This document shows positions 17,288-25,928 of a stretch of DNA of 64,000 nt, piece by piece. The position numbers were made by a program, and so were the translations under genes. How positions within the stretch are numbered: the first letter of the stretch is position 1; the number at the start of each line of letters is the position of its first letter. The stretch is from NCBI GenBank assembly GCA_902540275.1, contig CACBMB010000005.1, positions 1 through 64,000 of the forward strand, in the 5' to 3' direction. Below the pieces are notes generated by a model. It saw only the letters and a list, made by a program, of their open reading frames with translations, did not search any database and was not told the origin of the DNA. The stretch is from an uncultured Pelagibacteraceae bacterium (GTDB taxonomy: Bacteria > Pseudomonadota > Alphaproteobacteria > Pelagibacterales > Pelagibacteraceae).

Positions 17288-18481
17288 ATGAAATCTAAAA
17301 AGAGAATTGTTTTAGCTTATTCAGGCGGTTTAGACACATCCATAATACTTAAATGGTTGCAAGAAAATTATGATGCTGAGGTAATCTGTTACACTGCCGA
17401 CATAGGTCAAGAGATAAATCGAAAAAAAATAATATCTAACGCAAAAAAATTTGGAGTTAAAAATATAATTATTAATGATCTAAAAGATATTTTTGTTAAA
17501 GATTATGTTTTTCCAATGATCCGTGGTCATGCAGTATATGAAGGTGTGTATTTATTGGGTACTTCTATTGCAAGACCGTTAATTGCAAAAGATCAAATTA
17601 AAATTGCAAAAAAATATAAAGCATATGCCGTATCACATGGAGCAACCGGAAAGGGAAACGATCAAATTAGATTCGAGCTTGGTTATCATTATTTTGGTCC
17701 AAAAATAAAAATTATTTCACCTTGGAGAATTTGGAAATTAAAATCTAGAACAGATTTAATTAAGTATGCAAAAAAATTTAACATTCCCATTCCAAAAGAT
17801 AAAAAAGGAGCACCTCCTTTTTCAGTAGATGACAATTTGTTTCATACCTCAACAGAGGGAAAAGTCTTAGAGAATCCAAAAAATTCTGCTCCAGAATTTA
17901 TTTTTCAAAGAACTATTTCACCTGAGAAAGCTCCCAGCAAAGCAACATTTGTGACTATAAATTTTAAAAATGGAGATCCAATTGGAGTTAATGGAAAAAA
18001 ATTACGACCTTCAAAATTACTTGGGAAGTTAAATCAATTAGCAGGAAAAAATGGCATAGGAAGAGTTGATCTTGTTGAAAATAGATTTTTAGGAATGAAA
18101 TCAAGAGGAGTTTATGAAACTCCAGGTGGAACATTATTGATTCACGCTCATAGAGCAATTGAGTCTGTAACTCTTAATAAAGAGACTATGCATAAAAAAG
18201 ATAAAGTAATGTCTAGGTATGCAGAACTTATTTATAATGGATATTGGTTTTCAAAAGAAAGATTTAAACTTCAAAAAATCATTGATCTTAAAAAGAATAA
18301 AGTTAATGGATCAATTAAACTTAAACTTTATAAAGGGAATATTATTATCGAATCAAGGATTACTAATAGTAATGCTTACTCTATGAAAAGAGTTTCTTTT
18401 GAGGAAAACAAATCATTTAATAAATCAAATGTTGAGAGATTTATAAATTTTCATAAAAAAAAGTTAAGAAACAATCAATAA
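17288..18481 (+). CDS. argG: Argininosuccinate synthase
   Basis: 397 residues; joins citrulline and aspartate with ATP in arginine synthesis. The PP-motif P-loop AYSGGLDTS is at 10-17. Other family blocks are CYTADIGQE, a SHGATGKGNDQIRFE stretch that binds citrulline and aspartate, and SVDDNLFHTSTEGKVLE. The fold and length are those of the common ArgG form, though the YTADIGQE version is found with many proteobacteria. It starts three bases after the IalB-like gene. ArgH is not nearby. Confidence 0.96.
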   Translation: MKSKKRIVLAYSGGLDTSIILKWLQENYDAEVICYTADIGQEINRKKIISNAKKFGVKNIIINDLKDIFVKDYVFPMIRGHAVYEGVYLLGTSIARPLIAKDQIKIAKKYKAYAVSHGATGKGNDQIRFELGYHYFGPKIKIISPWRIWKLKSRTDLIKYAKKFNIPIPKDKKGAPPFSVDDNLFHTSTEGKVLENPKNSAPEFIFQRTISPEKAPSKATFVTINFKNGDPIGVNGKKLRPSKLLGKLNQLAGKNGIGRVDLVENRFLGMKSRGVYETPGGTLLIHAHRAIESVTLNKETMHKKDKVMSRYAELIYNGYWFSKERFKLQKIIDLKKNKVNGSIKLKLYKGNIIIESRITNSNAYSMKRVSFEENKSFNKSNVERFINFHKKKLRNNQ

Positions 18482-18535
18482 TTTACGGACAATTTGGGCA
18501 TTGTTAATTTTAAAAAAAAACTTAATTTAACTTAT

Positions 18536-18988
18536 ATGGATGGTTTAAAAAAATGGATGCAAGATTCGGCAAACATTCTATTTGACGATAGTAAAAATGA
18601 CCTCAGGTCTTTACCAAAGGCAGTTAGGTTGCAAATTTTATTAGTATTAAGTTTTATTTGGACAACTGTTTTTAGTTTATATGTTTTTTCGTATACAACT
18701 TTTGCTTTTGGATGGGCAGGTACATATATAGCCCACGTTGGACTTATATTTGCAGTTTATATGACATTTAAACAATTTCACAAAGCAGAGGAAAAATCGA
18801 GTAGCGTTTTTCAGACAAAAAATTTTGATCCTTTTAAAATTATGGTTATAGTTTTTGTAATTGTCTTTATCTTTGTTTTCTCAAAAGGTATTGAAGTTTT
18901 AACAAATACCAATTCATACTCAATACCTTATGATGGACCATCTAAATCAGTGTTTGAAAAATGGCTACCATTTAGTAAAGATAAGTAA
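18536..18988 (+). CDS. Uncharacterised membrane protein upstream of psiE
   Basis: About 150 residues from the ATG chosen here; an in-frame TTG 42 bases upstream (18494) would give 164 residues and cannot be ruled out. It has a soluble N-terminal stretch (MDGLKKWMQDSANILFDD), then three hydrophobic helices (about residues 30-55, 62-78 and 104-125), and a polar C-terminus. I recognise no family. Its stop overlaps the start of psiE (TAATG), so the two are likely made together and may act together in the membrane. Confidence 0.7.
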   Translation: MDGLKKWMQDSANILFDDSKNDLRSLPKAVRLQILLVLSFIWTTVFSLYVFSYTTFAFGWAGTYIAHVGLIFAVYMTFKQFHKAEEKSSSVFQTKNFDPFKIMVIVFVIVFIFVFSKGIEVLTNTNSYSIPYDGPSKSVFEKWLPFSKDK

Positions 18989-19368
18989 TGGAAAAAATAG
19001 CAAAAAATTTACAACTCATATTAATGGTAATCATATTAATAAGCACGGTAATTGCTGTTGGAATTGAAATTAGTAAAATGTTTGAAAATCGATCAGTGAC
19101 ATTAGCAGATTTGCTATTAATGTTTCTATATTTAGAAGTTCTTGCAATGGTAAGAGTTTTTTGGAACCAACAATCTATTAGTATTACTCTACCACTTTTA
19201 ATAGCTATTACAGCACTAGCACGATTTATAATTCTTCAGGGAAAAGAAATGGATCCTACTGCATTAGTTTATGAAGCTATTGCAATAGTTCTTATTGCAG
19301 GTGCAATTGTAATCTTGAGATTAAGGCACAGTGATAAATTAGGTCTAAAGAAAAAAAAATCAAAATAG
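18988..19368 (+). CDS. psiE: Phosphate-starvation-inducible protein PsiE family
   Basis: 126 residues, four membrane helices. The stretch VTLADLLLMFLYLEVLAMVRVFW followed by FIILQGKEMDPTALVYEAIAIVLI matches the PsiE family, whose E. coli member is induced by phosphate starvation; its biochemical role is unknown. The basic C-terminus ends in KKKKSK. The start overlaps the upstream stop by one base. I see no clear Pho box near it. Confidence 0.78.
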   Translation: MEKIAKNLQLILMVIILISTVIAVGIEISKMFENRSVTLADLLLMFLYLEVLAMVRVFWNQQSISITLPLLIAITALARFIILQGKEMDPTALVYEAIAIVLIAGAIVILRLRHSDKLGLKKKKSK

Positions 19369-19374
19369 TTTAAT

Positions 19375-20514
19375 ATGAATTTCGAAGCTTCAAGGGCTAA
19401 GGCCTTAGACAAATTAAATTATTTTGTTCAGAATAATCTTTCAGAATATTCAAAACTCAGAAACTTTGATTTTGGACCAGAAAATAGAACGAATATTTCT
19501 TGTTTATCTCCATATATAACTCACGGTATCATTAATGAGAGAGAAGTAATTAAAAAATCTCTAAATAAATTTTCTTTTTCAAAAAATGAAAAATTTATTC
19601 AAGAAGTTTTGTGGCGTGTATACTGGAAAGGCTGGTTAGAATTAAGACCGAATGTTTGGTCTGACTATTTAATAGAATTAAATAATATTAAAGACGAATT
19701 TAAAAACAATAAAAACTATCTTAATGCGATTGAAGGAAAAACAAACGTAGAGTGCTTTAACGTATGGATTAATGAGCTAAAAGAAAACAATTATTTGCAT
19801 AATCATACGAGAATGTGGTTTGCTAGTATTTGGATCTTTACTTTAGATCTACCCTGGCAATTAGGTGCAGAATTTTTTATGCAACATCTTTATGATGGAG
19901 ATGCAGCATCTAATACTCTTGGTTGGAGATGGGTCGCAGGAGTTCAAACACAAGGAAAACACTACTTAGCAAGTGACTGGAATATCAAGAAATTCACAAA
20001 TAATAGATTCAATAATATAAAATTAATTGAAAACGCTCCTCCTAAAGTTTCTGAAAAAAATTACTCGATTATTAAACAAGATTTTAGCAATCCACAAAAT
20101 ATTGAAGATAAAAATCTATTAATTTTTGAAAATAATCTCTCTTTTGAAATCAGTGATTTTCAGAATAATAAATTTAAAAAAATTTATTTAATTTCTAATA
20201 AAAATGAAAATAGATCTATCAAACTTGCTGAAAAAGTAGTGAAATTTAAATCCCTTTTAATCGAAGACCAAAAACAAAGATTAAAGACTAAGTCAATTGA
20301 TTGTGAAGTCATAGATGTAAGTGAAATTAAAAAAATTGAAAATTGTTATGGTTTATATCCAACAGTGGGTGAAAACTTAGACTATTTAAATTTAAATAAC
20401 ATAAAGTTAGATTTTTTATATAGAAAACTTGATCAATATTCTTGGCAATATTGTAATAAAGGTTTTTTTAATTTTAAAAATTATATTCCTAAAATAATTT
20501 CAACTTTTAATTAA
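19375..20514 (+). CDS. FAD-binding photolyase/cryptochrome-like protein lacking the N-terminal antenna domain
   Basis: 379 residues. The first 210 form a photolyase FAD-binding helical domain: CLSPYITHGII (43-53), LWRVYWKGWLELRP (79-92), HNHTRMWFASIWI (142-154) and DGDAASNTLGWRWVAG (174-189), matching the FAD and lesion-site motifs. The usual N-terminal alpha/beta (antenna) domain is absent. Residues 215-350 instead look like an alpha/beta segment (NLLIFENNLSFE, KKIYLISN, DCEVID), and the protein ends with a WQYCNKGFFNFKNYIPKII tail seen in related proteins. It may repair UV lesions in DNA using light. It lies upstream of a second photolyase on the opposite strand. Confidence 0.82.
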   Translation: MNFEASRAKALDKLNYFVQNNLSEYSKLRNFDFGPENRTNISCLSPYITHGIINEREVIKKSLNKFSFSKNEKFIQEVLWRVYWKGWLELRPNVWSDYLIELNNIKDEFKNNKNYLNAIEGKTNVECFNVWINELKENNYLHNHTRMWFASIWIFTLDLPWQLGAEFFMQHLYDGDAASNTLGWRWVAGVQTQGKHYLASDWNIKKFTNNRFNNIKLIENAPPKVSEKNYSIIKQDFSNPQNIEDKNLLIFENNLSFEISDFQNNKFKKIYLISNKNENRSIKLAEKVVKFKSLLIEDQKQRLKTKSIDCEVIDVSEIKKIENCYGLYPTVGENLDYLNLNNIKLDFLYRKLDQYSWQYCNKGFFNFKNYIPKIISTFN

Positions 20515-20732
20515 AACCACCTGAACATTCCAATAATTCCTGCTGTTGCATAAAAAAATTGTAAAAATAATATTCCTCTATGACCACCCCTATAAGCCCA
20601 AATTCCAATTAAGATTGCAGATATAAGTAATAAGCAAAAACCAAAAAACTCTATACCAATATTCATAGCTACAAATAACGAGTACATTATTGCTGTAATA
20701 ACCCCTGCCCACTCAAAAATTTTATTATTCAT
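20511..20732 (-). CDS. Small membrane protein, unknown function
   Basis: 73 residues with three short hydrophobic segments (about 8-27, 30-45 and 52-68) and a polar turn RGGHRG. The ending GIIGMFRW recalls PnuC/YgjV-type small membrane proteins, but similarity is too weak for a name. It overlaps the upstream amidotransferase gene by four bases, so it belongs to that operon. Its stop codon overlaps the stop of the convergent photolyase-like gene in a shared TTAA. Confidence 0.62.
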   Translation of the reverse strand: MNNKIFEWAGVITAIMYSLFVAMNIGIEFFGFCLLLISAILIGIWAYRGGHRGILFLQFFYATAGIIGMFRWF

Positions 20733-21448
20733 AAAAGTTTTTTAAAATTATTATAAAGAATCTTAGAATAATTATTCATATCTGTCATATTTTCTTTTGC
20801 AGATTGATCAAATTTTTCTAATGCTCCATCACCTAATTGATCTTCTAAAGCTTTTTTATATTCTGGCACACATCCCCACTCATTGACTGTTGTATCCTTT
20901 ATTTCAATATGAAATTGAATTCCATAAGCGTGATTTTTATATTTAAAAATTTGGTATTTAGTGATAGGTGACGATGCTAATAAGATAACATCTTTATTTT
21001 TTTCTATTCCTTCGACCTCATAAGAATGCCATTGCAAACTTTTAATTTCATTAGGAAATTTAGAAAATAAAATATCTTGATTTTTTTCTTCAGTAAAATT
21101 GATATTCATCATGCCAATTTCAGCAGGACTAGATTTTACAATATTGCCTCCAATAACCTCGCCTAGCAACTGACAACCTAAACAAAAACCTAAATAAGGT
21201 TTTTTTAAATCAACAACAAACTCTTTAATTCTTTTTTTTTCTTCAATTAACCAAGGATATTCTTTTTCCATATAAGTATCCATTGGACCACCCATACAAA
21301 ACATGCCATCAAATTTACTTAGATCATTGGGAATTTTTTCACCTTCATCTAACTCAACTGTAGTAAGATTTAATCCATCAGCTAACATAAGGTCTTTTAT
21401 ATAACCAGGATCCTCAATTTTAATATGCTGTAAAATTATTATGTTCAA
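20729..21448 (-). CDS. Class I glutamine amidotransferase-like protein
   Basis: 239 residues, GATase1 fold. The nucleophile elbow GFCLGCQ puts the catalytic Cys at 89, and QFHIEI gives His180 and Glu182, so the triad is complete. The segment CMGGPMDTYMEKEYPWLIEEKKRIKE is typical of stand-alone GuaA-like amidotransferases. Partner synthase and substrate are unknown. The start appears to be TTG (the next ATG would remove the first strand). It is the third gene of a minus-strand run: photolyase, DUF2256, this gene, small membrane protein. Confidence 0.85.
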   Translation of the reverse strand: MNIIILQHIKIEDPGYIKDLMLADGLNLTTVELDEGEKIPNDLSKFDGMFCMGGPMDTYMEKEYPWLIEEKKRIKEFVVDLKKPYLGFCLGCQLLGEVIGGNIVKSSPAEIGMMNINFTEEKNQDILFSKFPNEIKSLQWHSYEVEGIEKNKDVILLASSPITKYQIFKYKNHAYGIQFHIEIKDTTVNEWGCVPEYKKALEDQLGDGALEKFDQSAKENMTDMNNYSKILYNNFKKLL

Positions 21449-21453
21449 TGATC

Positions 21454-21582
21454 TTAGCTTAACTTAGAACACTTCTTAGAACAATATTTTACTCTTTCCC
21501 AATTTAACTTCCATTTTTTACGCCAAACAAAAGGTCTTTTACAAACAGGACAAATTTTTGAGGGGAGATTCTGTTTTTTCAC
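21454..21582 (-). CDS. DUF2256 small zinc-ribbon protein
   Basis: A 42-residue protein found by reading the gap between the amidotransferase and the photolyase. It begins with GTG and reads [17 protein letters not shown], then [17 protein letters not shown] and KKCSKLS. CPVC and CSKKC give two Cys pairs (11 and 14; 34 and 38) for one zinc. This is the DUF2256 pattern (K-x-C-x-x-C-x-R-P-F-x-W-R-K-K-W). Its start shares one base with the photolyase stop (TAGTG), so it is translationally coupled. Such genes are often found beside photolyase-related genes; the role is unknown. Confidence 0.88.
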   Translation of the reverse strand: MKKQNLPSKICPVCKRPFVWRKKWKLNWERVKYCSKKCSKLS

Positions 21583-23072
21583 TAAGCTGTATTTTGTTTT
21601 ATAAATTTGTCTGCAGCTTTCAAAATTAATTTTTTTCTATCGGTTTTCATTTTGTCAAAAATTCTGACCATCATTGAAAGTCTCGGATTTTTCAAAAAAA
21701 ACTTTCTATTACGATCAATAAATCTCCAATAAAGACCATCCATTGTGTTACACCAATCACCTTTTTTAAAATCCATCATTTTCATAAAATAACTTGATCC
21801 GCATATATAAGGTTTGGTGGCAAATATTCCTCCATCACTAAACAATCCCATACCATAAACATTGGGCACCATTACCCAATCCGAAGAGTCCACAAACATT
21901 TCCATAAACCATTTGTAAACAATTGTAGGTTTAATTTCACAAAGATTCATAATGTTAGATAAAATCATTAATCTTTCAATATGATGAGACCATCCATGGT
22001 TTAAGGCATTTTTAATTGCATAATCAAGTGGAAGTAATCCAGTTGTACCCTCATACCAAGATTTTTTCATTTTTCTATTTTGTTTGAAAAAGTTTCCAGT
22101 TTCCATTTCATTTGAATAGACTTGATAAATTCCTCTCATAAATTCTCTCCAACCAATTATCTGACGTATGTAACCTTCTAATGAATTTAATCTTATCTTT
22201 TTACTTTTATGAAATTCTAAAACTTTTTTAATAATAAATTCTGGAGTGATCAAACCTAAGTTAATGTATGGACTTAATGCACTATGAAATAAAATATTAT
22301 CTTTTTGATCAACAGCATCTTCATAATCTCCAAACAAATTTGATTTTTCTTTAATAAAAAAATTTAAAAGCTTAACAACATCATTATATTCAGTAGCGAA
22401 CCAAAAATTATCAGTTTTCCCTGGATGATCTTTGAATAATTTTTCAATAATTGGTTTTAACTTTTTAGTATGATTAGTTTCATTTATTTTTGGAAATTTT
22501 GGTATTGAAATATTTTTTGGTAATTTGTTTCTATTATCTTCATCAAAGCTCCACTTACCTCCAATTGGGTTTCCATCCGAACCCATTAATATCCCTGATT
22601 TTTTTCTGACATCTTTGTAAAAAGTTGCCATAAAAGGTTTTTTTGATTTCGATAGATATTGTTTAAATTTCTCTCTTGAGTTTAAAAACATTGGAGTTTG
22701 TATAACATTCCATTTTATTTTTTCTTTTTTAAGAAATTGATTTATTTTTTTTTCAAAAAATTTATCCTCAATTTCAAAACTTGAAATTTCTTTTATTTTT
22801 TTTGAGCTAATTATTTTTTTTAATTTCTTTAAATAATCGTCCTTAAATTCTTTGTCCTCAATTTTAATATACTCTAATTTAAATTTATCTCTTTTAAGAC
22901 TATCTGCATGTGAGCGCATTGATGATAAGAAAAGAAGTATTTTTTGTTTATGGTGTTTTTCATAAGTGCATAATTGATAATCTTCAGCCATAAAAAATAG
23001 GTGATCCTTTTTGAAGCGGTCCAAGTATTTTGATGGAAATAATTGATTACCCAGTATAAAAAATAACTTCAT
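21582..23072 (-). CDS. Deoxyribodipyrimidine photolyase-related protein (PhrB / FeS-BCP type)
   Basis: 496 residues. The N-terminal alpha/beta domain ([17 protein letters not shown], then [25 protein letters not shown]) and the C-terminal FAD domain match the bacterial (6-4) photolyase PhrB group. The double histidine of this group is His363-His364 in [17 protein letters not shown], with [16 protein letters not shown] and [13 protein letters not shown] following. Cysteines in the domain are 378, 424 and 441; the four-cysteine iron-sulfur set of Agrobacterium PhrB does not seem complete. It likely repairs (6-4) photoproducts. It heads an operon with DUF2256 and is divergent from the SDR gene. 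Confidence 0.9.
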   Translation of the reverse strand: MKLFFILGNQLFPSKYLDRFKKDHLFFMAEDYQLCTYEKHHKQKILLFLSSMRSHADSLKRDKFKLEYIKIEDKEFKDDYLKKLKKIISSKKIKEISSFEIEDKFFEKKINQFLKKEKIKWNVIQTPMFLNSREKFKQYLSKSKKPFMATFYKDVRKKSGILMGSDGNPIGGKWSFDEDNRNKLPKNISIPKFPKINETNHTKKLKPIIEKLFKDHPGKTDNFWFATEYNDVVKLLNFFIKEKSNLFGDYEDAVDQKDNILFHSALSPYINLGLITPEFIIKKVLEFHKSKKIRLNSLEGYIRQIIGWREFMRGIYQVYSNEMETGNFFKQNRKMKKSWYEGTTGLLPLDYAIKNALNHGWSHHIERLMILSNIMNLCEIKPTIVYKWFMEMFVDSSDWVMVPNVYGMGLFSDGGIFATKPYICGSSYFMKMMDFKKGDWCNTMDGLYWRFIDRNRKFFLKNPRLSMMVRIFDKMKTDRKKLILKAADKFIKQNTA

Positions 23073-23099
23073 AGTTAAATATAACGAATAAAATTTTTT

Positions 23100-23810
23100 A
23101 TGTCAGAAAAATATCTTATTTTTGGTGCGACAGGTTCAATCGGATCTAGCTTAGCTGAACAATTGGTAAACTCAGGAAATTCTGTTCATTTAGTTGGAAG
23201 AAATGAAAATGAAACAAAAAGTATTTCAGAAAAACTTGGTTGTACTTTTACCATAGCTGATGTTTTAGAAGATGGATTTATTGAAAAGGTTAAAAATGAC
23301 ATTTCAGATATAAAAGGTGTTGCTTATTGTGTTGGTTCAATAGATTTAAAACCTTTGAGAATGGTAAATGAAAATGATTTTAATAAATGTATGAAATTAA
23401 ATCTCTATTCGGCAGTTGAAGTTATTAAAGGTTATCAAGAAAGTTTAAAAAAAAACAAAGGTTCAGTAGTTTTATTCTCAACAGTAGCAGCACAAAGAGG
23501 ATTTACTAATCATGCGATAATTGCTTCGGCTAAAGCATCTGTTGAGGGATTAACTGTTTCATTAGCAGCTGAATTTGCTCCAAATATAAGAGTTAATTGT
23601 ATTGCACCAAGTTTGACTAATTCAAAGATTGCAGAACCAATGTTGAAAAATAAAGCATTAGCAGATGGAATAGCAAAGGCTCATCCTTTAAAAAGATTGG
23701 GTGAAGGAAAAGACTCAGCTTCTCTTGCAAAATTTCTTATCACTGATGACAGCTCTTGGGTTACGGGTCAAATTATTGCTGTTGATGGTGGTAGGTCAAA
23801 ACTTTCTTAG
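23100..23810 (+). CDS. Short-chain dehydrogenase/reductase-like protein with altered catalytic site
   Basis: 236 residues, Rossmann fold with the dinucleotide motif GATGSIG (9-15), a NAG-like region and IRVNCIAPSLTNS, then WVTGQIIAVDGG near the C-terminus, all typical of classical SDRs. The catalytic YxxxK motif reads IASAK: Lys145 is kept but the Tyr place is Ile141. The upstream Ser/Thr (127-128) is kept. The protein may bind cofactor without ordinary SDR chemistry. It is divergent from the photolyase gene and coupled to the sugar dehydrogenase that follows (gap of one base). Confidence 0.83.
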   Translation: MSEKYLIFGATGSIGSSLAEQLVNSGNSVHLVGRNENETKSISEKLGCTFTIADVLEDGFIEKVKNDISDIKGVAYCVGSIDLKPLRMVNENDFNKCMKLNLYSAVEVIKGYQESLKKNKGSVVLFSTVAAQRGFTNHAIIASAKASVEGLTVSLAAEFAPNIRVNCIAPSLTNSKIAEPMLKNKALADGIAKAHPLKRLGEGKDSASLAKFLITDDSSWVTGQIIAVDGGRSKLS

Positions 23811-23811
23811 A

Positions 23812-24876
23812 GTGAAAAAAATTTTTATTTCCATATTCTTATTTTTAATTTCTATAAATATTTCATTTGCAGAAAATCTTAATTTTGAGAAGATTGTAGA
23901 TTTAAATGATCCTTGGGGCTCTACATTTGTCAGTAATGATAAATTGCTAATTACAGAAAAAAGTGGAAAAATTAAGATAATAAATCTTAATTCTAAAAAA
24001 ATTTCTGAAGTAAATCATAATCTTAATTATCGAGAACATGGTCAGGGAGGCTTGCTGGATATTCTTTTTAAAGATAATTTTATTTATATTTCGTATACTG
24101 AAAATAGAGGTAATCAAAAAACCAGCACTTCAATAGCTAAAACTAATTTTAATGAAAAAAACTTAATATTTAAAAATATTTTTCAAGCAAATCCACCAAT
24201 CGACTCTGGATATCATTTTGGATCAAGATTAGCGATTAAAGATAATTATCTTTTTGCTTCAGCTGGAGAAAGAGGCCAAGGTATGATTGCACAAGATCCA
24301 ACAAAACATCCTGGAAGTATTATTAGAATTAATATTGATGGAACCATTCCAAAAGATAATCCAAAATTTCAAGGAAAATCTGATTGGCTTCCAGAAATTT
24401 ATCAAATAGGAATTAGAAATCCTCAAGGTCTTACTTTGTCTCCATTTGATAATAAAATTTATATGAGTAACCATGGAGCAAGAGGTGGTGATTGGTTTGG
24501 TGAGGCAAAAAAAGGTGAAAATTATGGTTGGAAAATTTTAGGATGGGGTGGAACAAATTATTCAGGGCTTCCTATTGGTCCTAAATGGAAACCAGGTTTT
24601 ACAAAAGCTATTCATTATTGGGTTCCATCGATCGCTACAAGCGCAATAAGTATTTATAAAGGTAAAGAATTTAATGAGTGGAACGGACATGCTTTAATTA
24701 CTTCACTTAAAGATCAATCTTTAAGAAAGCTAATTTTTAATGATTTATCAAATGTTAAAGAAGATATTATTTTTAAAAATAAGATTGGAAGAATAAGAGA
24801 TATACAAATACATCCAAAAAATGGAAAAATTTATTTTCTAACAGGAGATAGTTTGTGGCTAATGGAAAAAAGTTAA
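23812..24876 (+). CDS. PQQ-dependent sugar dehydrogenase family protein (YliI/Asd-like)
   Basis: 354 residues from a GTG start that gives a proper signal peptide (KKIFISIFLFLISINISFA); the reading frame is open further upstream but there it overlaps the SDR gene. The mature part is a beta-propeller of the glucose/sorbosone dehydrogenase family: DPWGSTFV, REHGQGGLLDI, GYHFGSRLAI, IRNPQGLTLSPFD, NHGARGGDW and GENYGWKILGWG. Members oxidise aldoses in the periplasm with PQQ. Whether PQQ is available here is unknown. It overlaps the next gene by 22 bases. Confidence 0.85.
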   Translation: MKKIFISIFLFLISINISFAENLNFEKIVDLNDPWGSTFVSNDKLLITEKSGKIKIINLNSKKISEVNHNLNYREHGQGGLLDILFKDNFIYISYTENRGNQKTSTSIAKTNFNEKNLIFKNIFQANPPIDSGYHFGSRLAIKDNYLFASAGERGQGMIAQDPTKHPGSIIRINIDGTIPKDNPKFQGKSDWLPEIYQIGIRNPQGLTLSPFDNKIYMSNHGARGGDWFGEAKKGENYGWKILGWGGTNYSGLPIGPKWKPGFTKAIHYWVPSIATSAISIYKGKEFNEWNGHALITSLKDQSLRKLIFNDLSNVKEDIIFKNKIGRIRDIQIHPKNGKIYFLTGDSLWLMEKS

Positions 24877-25928
24877 TTCATATTTCATTAATTTTAATTG
24901 GAATTTTTTTTTATAATTGTTTAAGTATTGCTATGGAAAAACCTTATCATCATTTACCAGATGGAACTTTCAGAAACCCAGAAGGTTCACCACAAAGAGA
25001 TCCTAATGTTAAATGGTCCTATAAAATATTTAATCAGGAAAAAAAGAAACTTAATATGACAGTTCCTAAAGAACATGTTGTAGAAAAAGAAAAAGTTTTA
25101 TCAGATTTAAAAAAATATCAAGAAGACGATTATATCGCTTGGATAGGCCATGCCACTTTTTTGATAAAATTAGGTGAAACTACAATAATTACTGATCCAG
25201 TATTTTCCAAAAATGCAGGGCCTTTAATATTCGGTCCAAAGAGATTCACTGAACCTGCTTTAAAGCTTAATGAAATTCCTAAAATAGATTTATTTTTACT
25301 CACTCATAATCATTATGATCATCAGGATATGTCTACTATCAGAAAATTCCCTTATAAAGATGCAAAAGTTCTACTTCCTTTAAAACTGGGCAAATATTTT
25401 AAAAGATATAAAGATGTAAACGAAATGGATTGGTATGATGAAATAAAAGTAAACAACAATTTAAAAGTTACGTTTCTTCCTGCGGTCCACTGGTCTAAAA
25501 GAAGTCTTACAGACACAAACAAAACTTTATGGGGGAACTTTTTAATCGAGTATAATGGAAAAAAAATTTTATTTGCGTGTGATACTGGAATTGGAAATAT
25601 TTATAAAGATATTGGTAATAAATATGGTCCGATTGATCTAACATTTATAAATATAGGAGCCTACAATTTTTACCCAATAATGCCTTACAAAGATAAATCA
25701 ATTTATCATACTAACCCAGAAGAAGCTTTAGAAATTGCTAAAAATTTAAAAAGTAAAAAAGTAATTGGAATGCATTGGGGAACTTTTGTTCTCTCTTTAG
25801 AACCAATTATGGAACCCCCAGTGAGATTTAAAGCTAGTGCAGAAAAATATGGATTCAATAAAGAAGATGCTATTATTTATAAAATTGGTGAGTTTGGATC
25901 GTTAAAAAAATTACTTAATTACAACTAA
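24855..25928 (+). CDS. Metallo-beta-lactamase fold hydrolase (NAPE-PLD/RomA-like), exported
   Basis: 357 residues. A hydrophobic N-terminus (residues 8-26) looks like a signal peptide; the start chosen is GTG. The metal site is THNHYDHQD with His151, His153, Asp155 and His156, and further ligands appear in PAVHWS, FACDTG and GMHWGTF. WIGHATFLIKLGETTIITDPVF and the PYHHLPDGTFRNPEG opening match the RomA / N-acylphosphatidylethanolamine phospholipase D-like subgroup. It may cleave a phosphodiester of a lipid. It is coupled to the sugar dehydrogenase and ends four bases into the convergent SHOCT gene. Confidence 0.86.
   Translation: MANGKKLIHISLILIGIFFYNCLSIAMEKPYHHLPDGTFRNPEGSPQRDPNVKWSYKIFNQEKKKLNMTVPKEHVVEKEKVLSDLKKYQEDDYIAWIGHATFLIKLGETTIITDPVFSKNAGPLIFGPKRFTEPALKLNEIPKIDLFLLTHNHYDHQDMSTIRKFPYKDAKVLLPLKLGKYFKRYKDVNEMDWYDEIKVNNNLKVTFLPAVHWSKRSLTDTNKTLWGNFLIEYNGKKILFACDTGIGNIYKDIGNKYGPIDLTFINIGAYNFYPIMPYKDKSIYHTNPEEALEIAKNLKSKKVIGMHWGTFVLSLEPIMEPPVRFKASAEKYGFNKEDAIIYKIGEFGSLKKLLNYN

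Noticed and set aside
23701..23811. Upstream extension of the sugar dehydrogenase gene into the SDR gene
   Set aside because: The extra 37 residues overlap coding sequence of the SDR, and the GTG at 23812 gives a proper signal peptide.
24259..24474. Open frame on the minus strand within the sugar dehydrogenase gene
   Set aside because: It has no family features and lies fully inside a clear beta-propeller gene; it is a shadow frame.
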